Source: Amycolatopsis jiangsuensis (lineage in GTDB: Bacteria > Actinomycetota > Actinomycetes > Mycobacteriales > Pseudonocardiaceae). From it: a DNA stretch of 64,000 nucleotides. The stretch covers positions 7,838,501-7,902,500 of the forward strand of contig NZ_JACHMG010000001.1 of assembly GCF_014204865.1 (NCBI RefSeq), in the 5' to 3' direction. The notes below the pieces were generated by a model. That model saw only the letters and a list, made by a program, of their open reading frames with translations. It had not been told where the DNA came from and did not search any database. Of this stretch, positions 17,047 to 25,240 are shown in pieces; position 1 is the first letter of the stretch, and every line of letters begins with the position of its first letter. Both the position numbers and the translations under genes were made by a program.

Positions 17047-18239
17047 CACGGTCGGCCCGGGCTCACCGAGACCGTCTGGGTCGATTCGACTTCGACGCTG
17101 AGGGCGCGGTGCGCGTAGCAGGTGTTGGCGGCCGCGACGAGCAACGATCGTGTCCGCTCATCGTCGATCTTGCCGCGGAGGAACAGGTGGGTGTCGAAGG
17201 GGAGGGCGTCGGCCGCGGTGGCGGCACTGACGAAGGTACTGGTCTGCACCAGGCGTGGAGAGCTGATCGGCATCCGGCGCACATCAACATACCGGCAAAG
17301 CTGGGTGTGGTAGCAAAACGCTGTGCCGATCGCGAAGTAGGACAGCGGGCTGGGGGCGAGCCGGTTACTCGCGTCGGTCTGCACTTGCCACCGATCGGCG
17401 GGTGCTTCGGGGAATCCGACGGCCGTGGTGACGAGCCCGGAGGAAAAGTCGTAGTCACCGGTGGCCGCCACGTGCCACTGTACCGTGCCGCTGTGGTTGT
17501 CGGTCAGCATCACGGACCGCTCAGTGCTCCCCGGAAGGATGGTGAGTACTCCGTCCGGAACAGCCTCCGTGTCCGCCGGCGCGGGGCGGTGGGAATGCGC
17601 CCGGAAGGGGTCGGCCTCCGGCGGGGAAGTGGATGCGGGAACACCGATAACCCGTGTGGCCTTTCCATTGGTGGTGAGCGCGAATGTCCCCTCGCGGCTG
17701 CGGGTCAGCGCGGCGTGCGCGGGCGACGATGACAGTGCGGCCGTCACGATCTCCTCGATCTGCTGTTTCGCCGCGCCTGAGATGACTCGGACGTCCCAGC
17801 CGAGGTCGAACACGAGGCCGACGGCCTCGCCGCGGGCGAAGGAACCCTGGGAGGCGAAGCCCTGTGAGACCGTGACGTGGAGGTCGGTGATGGTGATCCC
17901 GCTGGCGTCCGCGAGGCGGGCGATTCGCGTGGTCACGTCGCCGTGCAGTCCGGCGGCCCAGTGCATCAGCGGTGCGGGAGCGCGACCGGTCCCCTTGAGG
18001 TACTTACCTTCGTCTGCGGGCAGCCGCCAGGACCGCCCCGTCGTGGTGTCCTCGACCAGCCCCTCCTTCTGGAAGCGGTGAATTCCCATCACCTCACAGC
18101 GGAATGTGTGTTCTGCCCGCTCCGTCTCGTCTGCGATGCCGGTCCGGCCGGCGGCAGCAACGAAGGCCAGCGGGTACGGGGAGTCGGCGAGGTCGGGGTC
18201 GCCGGTCTGCGGTAGCGGTGTCGTTGTCGCGTCGTGCAT
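17046..18239 (-). CDS. Tandem OsmC-family protein
   Basis: A 397-residue cytoplasmic protein that appears to contain two OsmC-like halves. The first includes LHVTVSQGFASQGSFARGEA, VGLVFDLGWDVRVISGAAK and VTAALSSSPAHAALTR. The second includes PLSYFAIGTAFCYHTQLCRY and LFLRGKIDDE, with ANTCYAHRAL near the end. OsmC enzymes reduce hydroperoxides with paired cysteines; the Cys in FCYHTQLC and NTCYAH are candidates, while the first half seems to lack one. Standard OsmC is about 140 residues, so this is a fused double form. ATG at 18239 has GGAAAGGAC upstream. It follows tetR by 44 bp and overlaps the dead hydrolase downstream. Its N-terminal 90 residues (ERAEHTFRCEVMGIHRF) are unassigned. Confidence 0.75.
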   Translation of the reverse strand: MHDATTTPLPQTGDPDLADSPYPLAFVAAAGRTGIADETERAEHTFRCEVMGIHRFQKEGLVEDTTTGRSWRLPADEGKYLKGTGRAPAPLMHWAAGLHGDVTTRIARLADASGITITDLHVTVSQGFASQGSFARGEAVGLVFDLGWDVRVISGAAKQQIEEIVTAALSSSPAHAALTRSREGTFALTTNGKATRVIGVPASTSPPEADPFRAHSHRPAPADTEAVPDGVLTILPGSTERSVMLTDNHSGTVQWHVAATGDYDFSSGLVTTAVGFPEAPADRWQVQTDASNRLAPSPLSYFAIGTAFCYHTQLCRYVDVRRMPISSPRLVQTSTFVSAATAADALPFDTHLFLRGKIDDERTRSLLVAAANTCYAHRALSVEVESTQTVSVSPGRP

Positions 18240-18283
18240 GGTGGTGTCCTTTCCGGCGAAGCGCGCTCGGCGCCGGGGCGGGG

Positions 18284-18931
18284 TCAACTGCCTGCGGGCT
18301 GGTGCCGCAGAGCGGCCGTGATGTAGCGGCGCAGGAATTCGTGTTTGCGTCCAGAGATGTCGTGATCGGAGAGGTTGTCGATCCGATCGTCGAAGGCGCT
18401 GAGGGTCAGTGCTCCGACTGAGAACAGATAAGCCCATTCATGGAAACCGGCGGGGCGGCCGGGCAGTACCGCATCCAATTTCGTGATGAACGCGCGGGCC
18501 ATCGGGTCGAAGAGATCTTTGATGACCGACCGTTGCTGGCTGGAGGGATCGGCTGCCTCGCGCAGGACGAGACGGGCGAACGAGACGTTCTCGGGCTCGG
18601 TGTGCATGGCCAGGACCGGGTCGACGAATGCGGCGATCAACCGGTCGAGCGCGTCCGGCGCGGCGGTGTCTGTGATCGTCTCCAACCGGGTGAGGCGTTC
18701 GTCGTTGACGTACTGACGAGCCTCGAAGATCGACCGGTACAGCCCGTCCTTGGTGGTGAAGTGGTAGACGACCAAGGAGAGACCCACGCCGGCGGCGTCA
18801 GCCACCTCACGCATCGTCGCGCCGTCGAACCCCTTCTGGGCGAAGATCTTCTCCGCAGCCCGCAGGATCTGGCCGGCGCGGCCTCGGTTCGGCTTCCGTG
18901 TGCCCCGGACCGGGTTGGTGCTGTCGGTCAC
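18284..18931 (-). CDS. TetR-family regulator
   Basis: A 215-residue repressor. The HTH is clear at residues about 18-65: ILRAAEKIFAQKGFDGATMR then EVADAAGVGLSLVVYHFTTK. The C-terminal helical domain (DLFDPMARAFITKLDAVLPG, FSVGALTLSAFDDR) fits TetR ligand pockets of the CerR-like type. The GTG start at 18931 overlaps the stop of the upstream BKACE gene (GTGA), so it is expressed with its likely targets. The 18-bp palindrome at 19784-19801 upstream of the operon is a good autoregulatory operator. Effector unknown; a keto-acid or CoA ester of the pathway is plausible. Confidence 0.9.
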   Translation of the reverse strand: MTDSTNPVRGTRKPNRGRAGQILRAAEKIFAQKGFDGATMREVADAAGVGLSLVVYHFTTKDGLYRSIFEARQYVNDERLTRLETITDTAAPDALDRLIAAFVDPVLAMHTEPENVSFARLVLREAADPSSQQRSVIKDLFDPMARAFITKLDAVLPGRPAGFHEWAYLFSVGALTLSAFDDRIDNLSDHDISGRKHEFLRRYITAALRHQPAGS

Positions 18932-19743
18932 CGCGGGAGTGCGAGCAGACTCTCGGCTTCCTCCACGTTCGCCACGGTGGAGTCCAGGTCGCGAACAAGG
19001 CGCACGGCGCGTTCGACCAGGGGAAGATTGCCTGGACTCAGTTCACCCTTGCGTAGGTAGAGGCAGTCCTCGAGACCGGCGCGGGCGTTGCCGCCGAGTG
19101 CGAGTCCCATGGCGGTGAGCGTGAGGTTCGCACGCCCGATCGCGATCACCTGCCAGCGGGAACCCTCCGGCAGTCGGCGCACCATGGTGACCAGGTTGTC
19201 CGGAGTCGCGGCCATGCCTCCGGCGACGCCGAGCACCAGGGAAAACTGCAGAGGCCCGTCGCCGAGCAGCCCTTCGTCGCGAAGCCGCAGGCAGGCATCC
19301 AAGTGGCCGGTGTCGTAGATTTCCAGCTCAGGCTTGACACCGAGATCGAGCATGCGTCGGGCGAGCTCACGAACTTGCCGGTACGGATTGCGGAACTCCG
19401 CTGTTCCGAAGCTCATGGTGCAGGGGTTTAACGTGGCCATACGCGGGCGCAGTTCGACGAGAGCGGCTCGATCCTCGAACGGCACATCGAGCCCGACGCC
19501 GGTCGAGAGCTGGACCAGTATTGGGCAGCGTTCGGCGATGAGATCCAGGGTCCGCCGTGCGATGGACAGGTTCGCCGTCGGCCGGTCGGACTCGTCGCGA
19601 AGATGGATGTGCGCGACCGCTGCTCCCGCCTCATAAGCTTGCTGCACCGCCGTTGCGATTTCTTCCGGCTGAGTCGGAAGGTCTGGATTGTCGGTCTTCG
19701 AGGCGACTGGCCCGGTGGGCGCGACTGTGAGCACGACACTCAT
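18928..19743 (-). CDS. Beta-keto acid cleavage enzyme (BKACE, DUF849)
   Basis: A 271-residue TIM-barrel enzyme. Family landmarks are VVLTVAPTGPVASK at the N-terminus, the metal-binding GAAVAHIHLRDESDRP, CPILVQLSTGVGLD, NPCTMSFGTAEFRNP, and QFSLVLGVAGGMAATPDNLV. BKACE enzymes condense a beta-keto acid with acetyl-CoA and split it into acetoacetate and a new acyl-CoA, using zinc held by the HxH motif and a glutamate. It is first in an operon with tetR and osmC, 41 bp downstream of a perfect palindrome. In this island it could shorten a keto acid formed by ring cleavage; the actual substrate is unknown. Confidence 0.9.
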   Translation of the reverse strand: MSVVLTVAPTGPVASKTDNPDLPTQPEEIATAVQQAYEAGAAVAHIHLRDESDRPTANLSIARRTLDLIAERCPILVQLSTGVGLDVPFEDRAALVELRPRMATLNPCTMSFGTAEFRNPYRQVRELARRMLDLGVKPELEIYDTGHLDACLRLRDEGLLGDGPLQFSLVLGVAGGMAATPDNLVTMVRRLPEGSRWQVIAIGRANLTLTAMGLALGGNARAGLEDCLYLRKGELSPGNLPLVERAVRLVRDLDSTVANVEEAESLLALPR

Positions 19744-19783
19744 GCGGACTCCAAAACGACCGGCTTCACTGCGGACGGCTCCA

Positions 19784-19801
19784 ACTGTACGTACGTACAG
19801 T
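19784..19801. promoter_or_regulatory. TetR-type operator palindrome
   Basis: ACTGTACGTACGTACAGT is a perfect 18-bp palindrome, 41 bp upstream of the BKACE start. Alternating GTAC repeats are typical of TetR-family operators. The TetR gene in the operon below it is the obvious ligand-responsive binder. Confidence 0.7.
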
Positions 19802-19918
19802 CCGTTGGTCAACCAGGTGACGACAGTGGTGGTCGAGCCGCTCGCGGCTCGAGGGTGCTGCGGCGAACGGCTGCACCGTGCCGAGGGCCGGCCGGTCGGG
19901 CTCGGGCAATGCCGCGGC

Positions 19919-21301
19919 CTAGCCGCCTGCCCGACGGCCGAAGCCCATCGCGTCGGCCAGTCCCACTCCGCCGTGGATGACCCAGGGATAACTCGACGCG
20001 ACGTCGCCGGCCGCGAAGAGCCGTGCGGGATGGGCCGGCCCTCGGGATCGAGCACGCGGCCGTCGCCGTCCTTGCGAAGCCCTCCCAACGTCGTGATCAG
20101 CAAACCCGGCCACCGCAAGCCGTAGAACGGAGCACGGGCGATCGGCCGCAGATGCATTGCTGGCCGGCCGAACACAGGGTCCGCGTCGTGCGCGACGAAC
20201 TCGCTGTACCGTGCGAGCCCCACCTCGAGACCCGCCGGATCGACTCCCAGTTCGGTCGCCAGCTCGCCGACCGTGTCCGCCTTCTCGATCCAGCCGCGGG
20301 CGATCTCGGCCTGGTTGTCGTCGCTCCAGCGGTAACGCTCGATCTGCCTCATCCAGGATGCCGGGTACACTTCGCACGGTCAGACGAGCGGACCCGCTGC
20401 GCGGCCGTCCTCGTCGAAGATCGTCCACATCGGAAAGCCCGGAAAGAAGTCGAAGCTGCCGCGCTGGGCAGTCTTGCCGTGCCGGCTCTCGACCGAATCG
20501 TCGCAGAAGCGCCGTCCGTCCGCTCCGACGTAGATGAACCGCGAGTCCTGTGGCTGCGCGTATTCACCGGTCTCGCAGGGCGGTATGCGGATCCCGGGCA
20601 TGGTCATGTAGTTGTCAGGGTGCGCGAGGTCGTCGCAGACCTTCTGGCCGATGCGTATGCCGTCGCCGGTGTTGCCCGGGCTGCCCCACGGCAGTCGCAG
20701 ATAGTTGCGGGCCATCTCGGAGTCGTTGGTGAAACCGCCCGAGGCCAGGACCACGGCCCGGTTCGCCCACAGCGTCTGTGGTCCGTCGGGGCCGTTCGCA
20801 CGCAGACCGTCGACCCCGCCGCCGGGACCGGTGACGAGTCGGTGGCGCGCGTGCCGTAAAGCACGCGGATGCCGCGCGACCGCAACGCGCCTGACGGGCG
20901 TCCGCACCGTAGGGGATCCGTACGATTTCGGCGTGCGGGCCGGTGAACGGAACCCCCTCGTCGCGCGGTATCCGGCCGAGCACCCCTGCGGCGCGGGCGC
21001 GGATCCAGTCGTCGTTCTGGACCGTCTCCGCGGCCCACGCCCGCACGACGTCCTCGGGCACTGGGTACTCCTGGCCCCGCTCACGCAGGTGCTTTTCGGC
21101 GAGCTCCACGTCGACGGGGTACGACCACACCTGACCGGAGACACAGGAGTTCCCACCGGCGAGCGGTTCCGGCATCTTCTCGAGAACAAGCACGTCTGCG
21201 CCCGCGTTTTGGGCGGTGATGGCGGCCGCGATACCGGCGGGACCGAACCCGACGACGATGACGTCGGCATTTCGGTTCCCGGTCCCCGTGGCATCGCACA
21301 A
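19919..21301 (-). pseudogene. FAD-binding dehydrogenase (fumarate reductase/ketosteroid-dehydrogenase type), frameshifted
   Basis: A TTG at 21301 with GGAGG upstream starts ADVIVVGFGPAGIAAAITAQ (dinucleotide-binding motif) and runs through GGNSCVSGQVWSYPVD and EGVPFTGPHAEIVRIPYGAD. It loses frame near 20900. ANRAVVLASGGFTNDSEMAR to PMWTIFDEDGRAAGPLV follows in a second frame, with a stop at 20380. WMRQIERYRWSDDNQAEIAR to ITTLGGLRKDGDGRVLD is in a third, and the terminal AGDVASSYPWVIHGGVGLAD is in yet another. The flavoprotein family oxidises or reduces C-C bonds. It is last in the MFS-HbpS-VOC-ABM operon. At least three frameshifts indicate inactivation. Confidence 0.78.
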
Positions 21302-21327
21302 CGCTCCTCCCGGCGGATTTCCGGAAC

Positions 21328-21638
21328 TCAGGTGATGTCTTCGGGAAACGCGGGCGTGCAGTAGATGTTCGTATGCCCGCCCGCGGCCACGAGGTCGACT
21401 GCAGCAGCACGCCATGTGTCGTAGTGTGGTGTTTCATGGTGGGCGCCGCGGAAAGCTTCCTCGTCGGTGTAGACCTCGTAGAGGACGAATTTCGTGGGAT
21501 CGTCGGTCTGCTGGTGGACGTCGAGATGCAAGCAGCCGGATTCCTCACGGACCGACGCGCGTGCCTGTGTCCGGATCGCACGGCGGAAAGTGCCGACCTG
21601 GTCGGGTTTGACAGTGATGAAACGAAGACGGAGAACAT
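21328..21638 (-). pseudogene. Antibiotic-biosynthesis-monooxygenase (ABM) domain protein, probable frameshift at start
   Basis: The body reads LRLRFITVKPDQVGTFRRAI, then EESGCLHLDVHQQTDDPTKF, VLYEVYTDEEAFRGAHHETP and ends FPEDIT, a typical 100-residue ABM dimeric alpha/beta barrel. The natural start, ATG at 21638 overlapping the VOC stop (TGATG), is in a different frame from this body (it gives MFSVFVSSLSNP). Inserting one base after the second codon would restore MFLRLRF-like sequence. No start codon in the body's frame occurs until deep inside the VOC gene. It is either a true -1 mutation, a base-calling error, or an overlapping start at 21708. Confidence 0.65.
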
Positions 21639-22084
21639 CAGCGGTGGTCTTTCGCCACGGCTGCCTTGCGCCACTTGGCGTCCTCGACGTCCGCCGGCGT
21701 ATCGTCATAGGCGGCGGTGATGAACTCGAGCATGTGCCCGTCCACGATGTCACGGATGTAGCAGCCCCGGCCGCCGTAGAAGTGGTTCACACCACGCTCG
21801 TTGTAGAGCGGACTCGTGTACGGCTCCACGGAGTGTGCCTCCAGCCTTTCGAGAACCCGGTCCATTTCCTCTTCGGTGATCAGAAAGCACAGGTGCTGCG
21901 GGGCGACGTGGTCGTTCCACTCGGCATCTTTGACGTTCATGAACTCGAGGTCGGTCTCGCCGACGTGGACCTTGACGAACGGGCCCCACGCGGTGGTCTC
22001 GATGCCGAGCAGTTCGGACAGGAAACCAGCTGCGGAGACCTTGTCGTTGGTGAAGACGATGGTGTGGTTGAGCGTGGCAGGCAT
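21638..22084 (-). CDS. VOC-family metalloenzyme
   Basis: A 148-residue protein with the vicinal-oxygen-chelate fold. Metal-ligand candidates are His in LNHTIVFTND, His in PQHLCFLITEEEMD and Glu in GHMLEFITAAYDD, a 2-His-1-Glu pattern. The phrase YGGRGCYIRDIVDGHM is shared almost exactly with a second VOC protein at 41640. The start has GGAGGAG 6 bases upstream. VOC enzymes include dioxygenases, glyoxalases, isomerases and resistance proteins, so activity cannot be assigned. It lies in an operon with HbpS, ABM and flavoprotein genes, suggesting a step on an oxygenated aromatic. Confidence 0.88.
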   Translation of the reverse strand: MPATLNHTIVFTNDKVSAAGFLSELLGIETTAWGPFVKVHVGETDLEFMNVKDAEWNDHVAPQHLCFLITEEEMDRVLERLEAHSVEPYTSPLYNERGVNHFYGGRGCYIRDIVDGHMLEFITAAYDDTPADVEDAKWRKAAVAKDHR

Positions 22085-22137
22085 GGTTACTCCTCCTCGG
22101 TGTGCGTCATGACGGGTAGAAAATGCGGGTTTCCGTG

Positions 22138-22581
22138 TCACTGTGACTCCGCGGACGCGGGATCGAGCGCGTGCAGGCCGGCCTCGGCCACGGCCATGTC
22201 CTGCCGGTAGTGCCCGCCGCTCACGCCGATGCCGCCGACGACCGCTCCGTCGATCGTGATCGGGTAGCCGCCGCCGAACACGGCGAGGCGGTCGATGCCG
22301 GTCGGCGCTCCGAGGCGCAGCGGCTCATCCTCCTTGATGAAGTCGAACCAGCCGTCCGTGGCCATCCCGAAGCCGGCGGCGGTGTATGCCTTGTCGTGGG
22401 CGATCTGTACCGACTGCACCGGCGCGCCGTCCATGCGGGCGAACGCCTTCTGCACTCCGGATTCGTCCACCACGGAGACGGCGAACGCGCCCCCGTCCTC
22501 GACGGCCTTCACGACCGCGTACCGCAAGATTTCCTGTGCCAGTCCGAGAGTGACCGATGGGCGGTTGTACGTGTGTTCCAT
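22138..22581 (-). CDS. GlcG/HbpS-family protein
   Basis: A 147-residue protein of the heme-binding HbpS/GlcG (DUF336) family. Landmarks are VTLGLAQEILRYAVVKAVED, SVVDESGVQKAFARMDGAPV, AHDKAYTAAGFGM and PITIDGAVVGGIGVSGGHYR. No signal peptide is present, so it is cytoplasmic. Relatives sit in many catabolic clusters and are thought to be protective, heme-related or accessory; enzyme activity is rarely proven. It is 18 bp downstream of the truncated MFS gene and 54 bp upstream of the VOC gene, in one operon. Confidence 0.88.
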   Translation of the reverse strand: MEHTYNRPSVTLGLAQEILRYAVVKAVEDGGAFAVSVVDESGVQKAFARMDGAPVQSVQIAHDKAYTAAGFGMATDGWFDFIKEDEPLRLGAPTGIDRLAVFGGGYPITIDGAVVGGIGVSGGHYRQDMAVAEAGLHALDPASAESQ

Positions 22582-22598
22582 GGTTTTTCGCTCTCTCC

Positions 22599-23309
22599 TC
22601 AAGAAGTTCGCGCGATGTCGGTGTTACCGGCTGCCGCGGAGCCGGTGATGCGGGCGAGCAGTTCGCGAACCGTGTCGTACCTGCCGATGACCGTGAAGAA
22701 CCGGATCGAGTCCGGAACTGCCACCATGGCCAGTGCTCCGCAGCAGAGACCGGCGGCTCCACCCGCCACGAACATGCCCTGCCAGCCTGCCGCCGGAAGG
22801 ACCCACACCGCAACGAATCCGACCAGCACCCCACCAAGCCCAAGCCCGGCGAGGTCGATGGTGACGCTCATCAGCCGGCGACGAGCGGGGCAGTACTCGG
22901 GGATCACCGCGACGAGATTCGGCAGTAGGCCACCCATGCCCAGCGTCGTCAGGAGCCTCAGCACCACGAGTTCCACGGGAGTTGTGGCCAATGCGGTGGC
23001 CAGAGTGCCCACCGAAAAGACCGCGATGCTTGCCAGCAGGATGCGCCGGCGGCCGAACCGTTTGCCGATCGCGCTGGCGATGATGCCGCCGACGGTCAGG
23101 CCGATGAGCCCGACGGTCGCCGCTGCGGTGAAGCTTTGGGGTGAGACACCCCAGTCCCCGGCCATGGCGGGAACGGCGAAGCCGATCATCTGGGTGTCGT
23201 GCCCGTCAATGATCGTGATGATCGTGCAGACGACGAGGACACGGCTCTGGAGGTCGGGAAAGCGAGCCTGGTCGATCCCTTTCGCTACGTCGATCGTGCA
23301 TTCGGACAC
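22599..23309 (-). CDS. Truncated MFS transporter (AAHS type), N-terminal half only
   Basis: A 236-residue protein that matches the first six helices of aromatic-acid/H+ symporters: IITIIDGHDTQMIGFAVPAM in helix 1, then the loop motif GKRFGRRRILLASIAVFSVG. It ends at NTDIARTS 18 bp before the HbpS gene. Family members are about 430-450 residues with twelve helices, so the C-terminal half is missing. I see no leftover second-half sequence nearby, so a deletion is likely. GTG at 23309 follows AAGGAAGG. Transport by half a protein is unlikely unless it pairs with itself. It would be the first gene of the operon, downstream of the IclR gene. Confidence 0.72.
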   Translation of the reverse strand: MSECTIDVAKGIDQARFPDLQSRVLVVCTIITIIDGHDTQMIGFAVPAMAGDWGVSPQSFTAAATVGLIGLTVGGIIASAIGKRFGRRRILLASIAVFSVGTLATALATTPVELVVLRLLTTLGMGGLLPNLVAVIPEYCPARRRLMSVTIDLAGLGLGGVLVGFVAVWVLPAAGWQGMFVAGGAAGLCCGALAMVAVPDSIRFFTVIGRYDTVRELLARITGSAAAGNTDIARTS

Positions 23310-23504
23310 GGCCGGGTCCTTCCTTCAACGCTGAGGAGGGTCTAGAGCCGCCGCGGCAGGACTACTTCAGTCGCCCGTCTGCACGGTCTTGTCTTTCCGA
23401 CGACCGAAGTGCAGGACCAACGCTAGCCGAGATCGTGCGCAAGGGGAACAGCAGGAAGAAAGAATGTTTCACTATTCAGAACCGTAGGGTGCTCATTCTG
23501 AGAC

Positions 23505-24230
23505 CTAGACGGTGGGCGGCGGCTGCGTGAGCTCGATCAGCCGTGGCGCGAACTCGATCATCCGCTGCCGTGTCCACCGACTCTCCGGGCCGGACACCGA
23601 CACCGACATCTCGGTGCCTGCCAAGGCGACCGAAATCCCGTTGACGCCAGGGTGGTTGACACCTGAGGAGATCGCGTAGCCCTGCTTGACGATGCGCCGG
23701 GTATCCCGTCGCAGCCGCAACTCGCCCTCGGAGCCCTCCTGTGCGGCGATTTTGTCGATCTCCTCGTCGGACAGGCTGGCGAGGATGGCCATGCCCGAAC
23801 TGCCGCGGCTGAGGAAGGTCAGTTCGCCCGCAGTCCACACGCGCCGGAGCGGATGGGCGGTGCTCTCCGCGCCGGTGATCAACACGGCCCGGTCGCCGAC
23901 GCGGCGGTGCAGGGTGGCCGACTCCTCGGTCTCCTCGGCCAGCTTCTCGAGCATCGGCACGTAGGCGGTGTATTGGTCATAGTTGGGCAGCGCCGAGGCA
24001 CCGAGCGCGTAGAGCCTGCTGCCACCGCGGTATCCGCCGCCCTCGGCGTGCTCGACGAATGACTCCTCCTGCAGGACCCGCAGCAGCCGGTAGACCAGGC
24101 TCTTGCCGAACCCGGTCTGCCGAACGAGGTCGTCGAGCATCAACGGCCGCGACGACCTGCTGACGAGCTCGAGGACGAGCAGGGCGCGCCGGGCGGTGTC
24201 ACCGCCTGCGGTAGGGCGAGGTTCAGGCAT
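23505..24230 (-). CDS. IclR-family transcriptional regulator
   Basis: A 241-residue regulator with winged helix (DTARRALLVLELVSRSSRPL, LDDLVRQTGFGKSLVYRLLR) and an effector domain (MLEKLAEETEESATLHRRVG, SRGSSGMAILASLSDEEIDK, VNHPGVNGISVALAGTEMSV). It stands between two operons: the minus-strand MFS-HbpS-VOC set 195 bp downstream and the divergent lyase-hydratase operon starting at 24379. It probably controls one or both. The AT-rich gap to 24379 contains a candidate operator. IclR proteins in catabolic clusters commonly bind aromatic acids or short dicarboxylates. Confidence 0.9.
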   Translation of the reverse strand: MPEPRPTAGGDTARRALLVLELVSRSSRPLMLDDLVRQTGFGKSLVYRLLRVLQEESFVEHAEGGGYRGGSRLYALGASALPNYDQYTAYVPMLEKLAEETEESATLHRRVGDRAVLITGAESTAHPLRRVWTAGELTFLSRGSSGMAILASLSDEEIDKIAAQEGSEGELRLRRDTRRIVKQGYAISSGVNHPGVNGISVALAGTEMSVSVSGPESRWTRQRMIEFAPRLIELTQPPPTV

Positions 24231-24320
24231 GCGTTCCAGGCTAGCGCGCCGCGGAAGCCTGCGGGCGGTGTCTCGGAAAGTGCCCGCTGTCGTACCGGTG
24301 GCGTTGACACCGCCGACGCA

Positions 24321-24372
24321 TTCACCTAACTTTGAGTTCTATATATTGAATCTGTAAGTTTCGGTAGGTGAA
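24321..24372 (+). promoter_or_regulatory. Divergent AT-rich promoter with 8-bp inverted repeat
   Basis: TTCACCTA (24321-24328) and TAGGTGAA (24365-24372) are perfect inverted 8-mers 36 bp apart, enclosing an unusually AT-rich core (TTCTATATATTGAA). The repeat ends 6 bp before the ATG of the lyase gene. It lies in the gap shared with the divergent IclR gene and is a good candidate for looping or paired IclR sites overlapping the promoter. Confidence 0.5.
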
Positions 24373-24378
24373 CCCTTG

Positions 24379-25239
24379 ATGACTCGTCCCGCTCCTGGAA
24401 TCCGGCTTCGCGAGCTGCTGGCAGATGGGCGGCTGGTCGTCGCACCAGGTGTGTTCGATGGCATCTCGGCCCATCTGGTCAAGCGCATGGGGTTCGCCTG
24501 CGGTTACCTGACCGGCGGTGGCGTCGCCGCATCCGGCTTCGGCGTACCGGATCTGGGGCTGGTGACCGCGACGGAGATGGCAGACCGGGCGGCGCTGTTC
24601 GCCGAGGTGCTCGGCGAGGTTCCGCTGATCGCGGACGCGGACACCGGCTACGGCGGCCCGATCAACGTGGCGCGCACCATCCGGGCCTACGAGCGCGCGG
24701 GTGTGGCTGCGATCCAGCTCGAGGACCAGGCCTTCCCCAAACGATGTGGTCATCTTCCCGACAAGGAACTGGTTTCCGAGTCGGAATTCGTTGCCAAGCT
24801 TGGTGCCGCACTGGACGTGCGGGAGGATTCGCTGATCATCGCTCGTACCGACGCTCGCGGCGTGCTCGGGCTGGAGGCAGCGATCGACCGCGTGAACACC
24901 TATGCTGCGGCAGGCGCCGATGTCGTTTTCGTCGAGGCGCCGCAGTCGAATCAGGAAATCGCCGAAATCGCCAAGAACGTCACCGCACCATTGCTGATTA
25001 ACCTGGTGCAGGGCGGCCGGACACCGATCCGCGGCGCCGAGTACCTGCAGGATCTCGGCTACGCCATCGCGATCCACCCGGCCACACCGCTGCTCGCCGT
25101 GGCCAACACGATGGTCGACGCCTACGCGGAGCTGGGTGGCACCCGTCCCGAGGTGACCGCCTCAGAGGTCACCGGCTTCTTCGATCTCCTCGGCCTCGAG
25201 GAGTGGTTCGCCGTCGGCGAGAAGTGGGGAAAGTCCTGA
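24379..25239 (+). CDS. PEP-mutase/isocitrate-lyase-family lyase (dimethylmalate-lyase- or methylisocitrate-lyase-like)
   Basis: A 286-residue TIM-barrel lyase. Metal-binding and catalytic motifs are plain: VAPGVFDGISAHLVKRMGF, PLIADADTGYGG (Mg-binding aspartates), and QLEDQAFPKRCGHLPDKELV. The KRCGH loop carries the catalytic cysteine typical of true C-C lyases such as 2-methylisocitrate and 2,3-dimethylmalate lyase, rather than phosphonate mutases. The product would be pyruvate or a keto acid plus a carboxylate. The next two genes encode an aconitase-type hydratase, as in the dimethylmaleate hydratase/lyase pair of anaerobic nicotinate degradation, so I infer a substituted-malate substrate. 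ATG at 24379 is preferred to TTG at 24376. Oxaloacetate decarboxylase is an alternative. Confidence 0.85.
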   Translation: MTRPAPGIRLRELLADGRLVVAPGVFDGISAHLVKRMGFACGYLTGGGVAASGFGVPDLGLVTATEMADRAALFAEVLGEVPLIADADTGYGGPINVARTIRAYERAGVAAIQLEDQAFPKRCGHLPDKELVSESEFVAKLGAALDVREDSLIIARTDARGVLGLEAAIDRVNTYAAAGADVVFVEAPQSNQEIAEIAKNVTAPLLINLVQGGRTPIRGAEYLQDLGYAIAIHPATPLLAVANTMVDAYAELGGTRPEVTASEVTGFFDLLGLEEWFAVGEKWGKS

Positions 25240-25240
25240 C

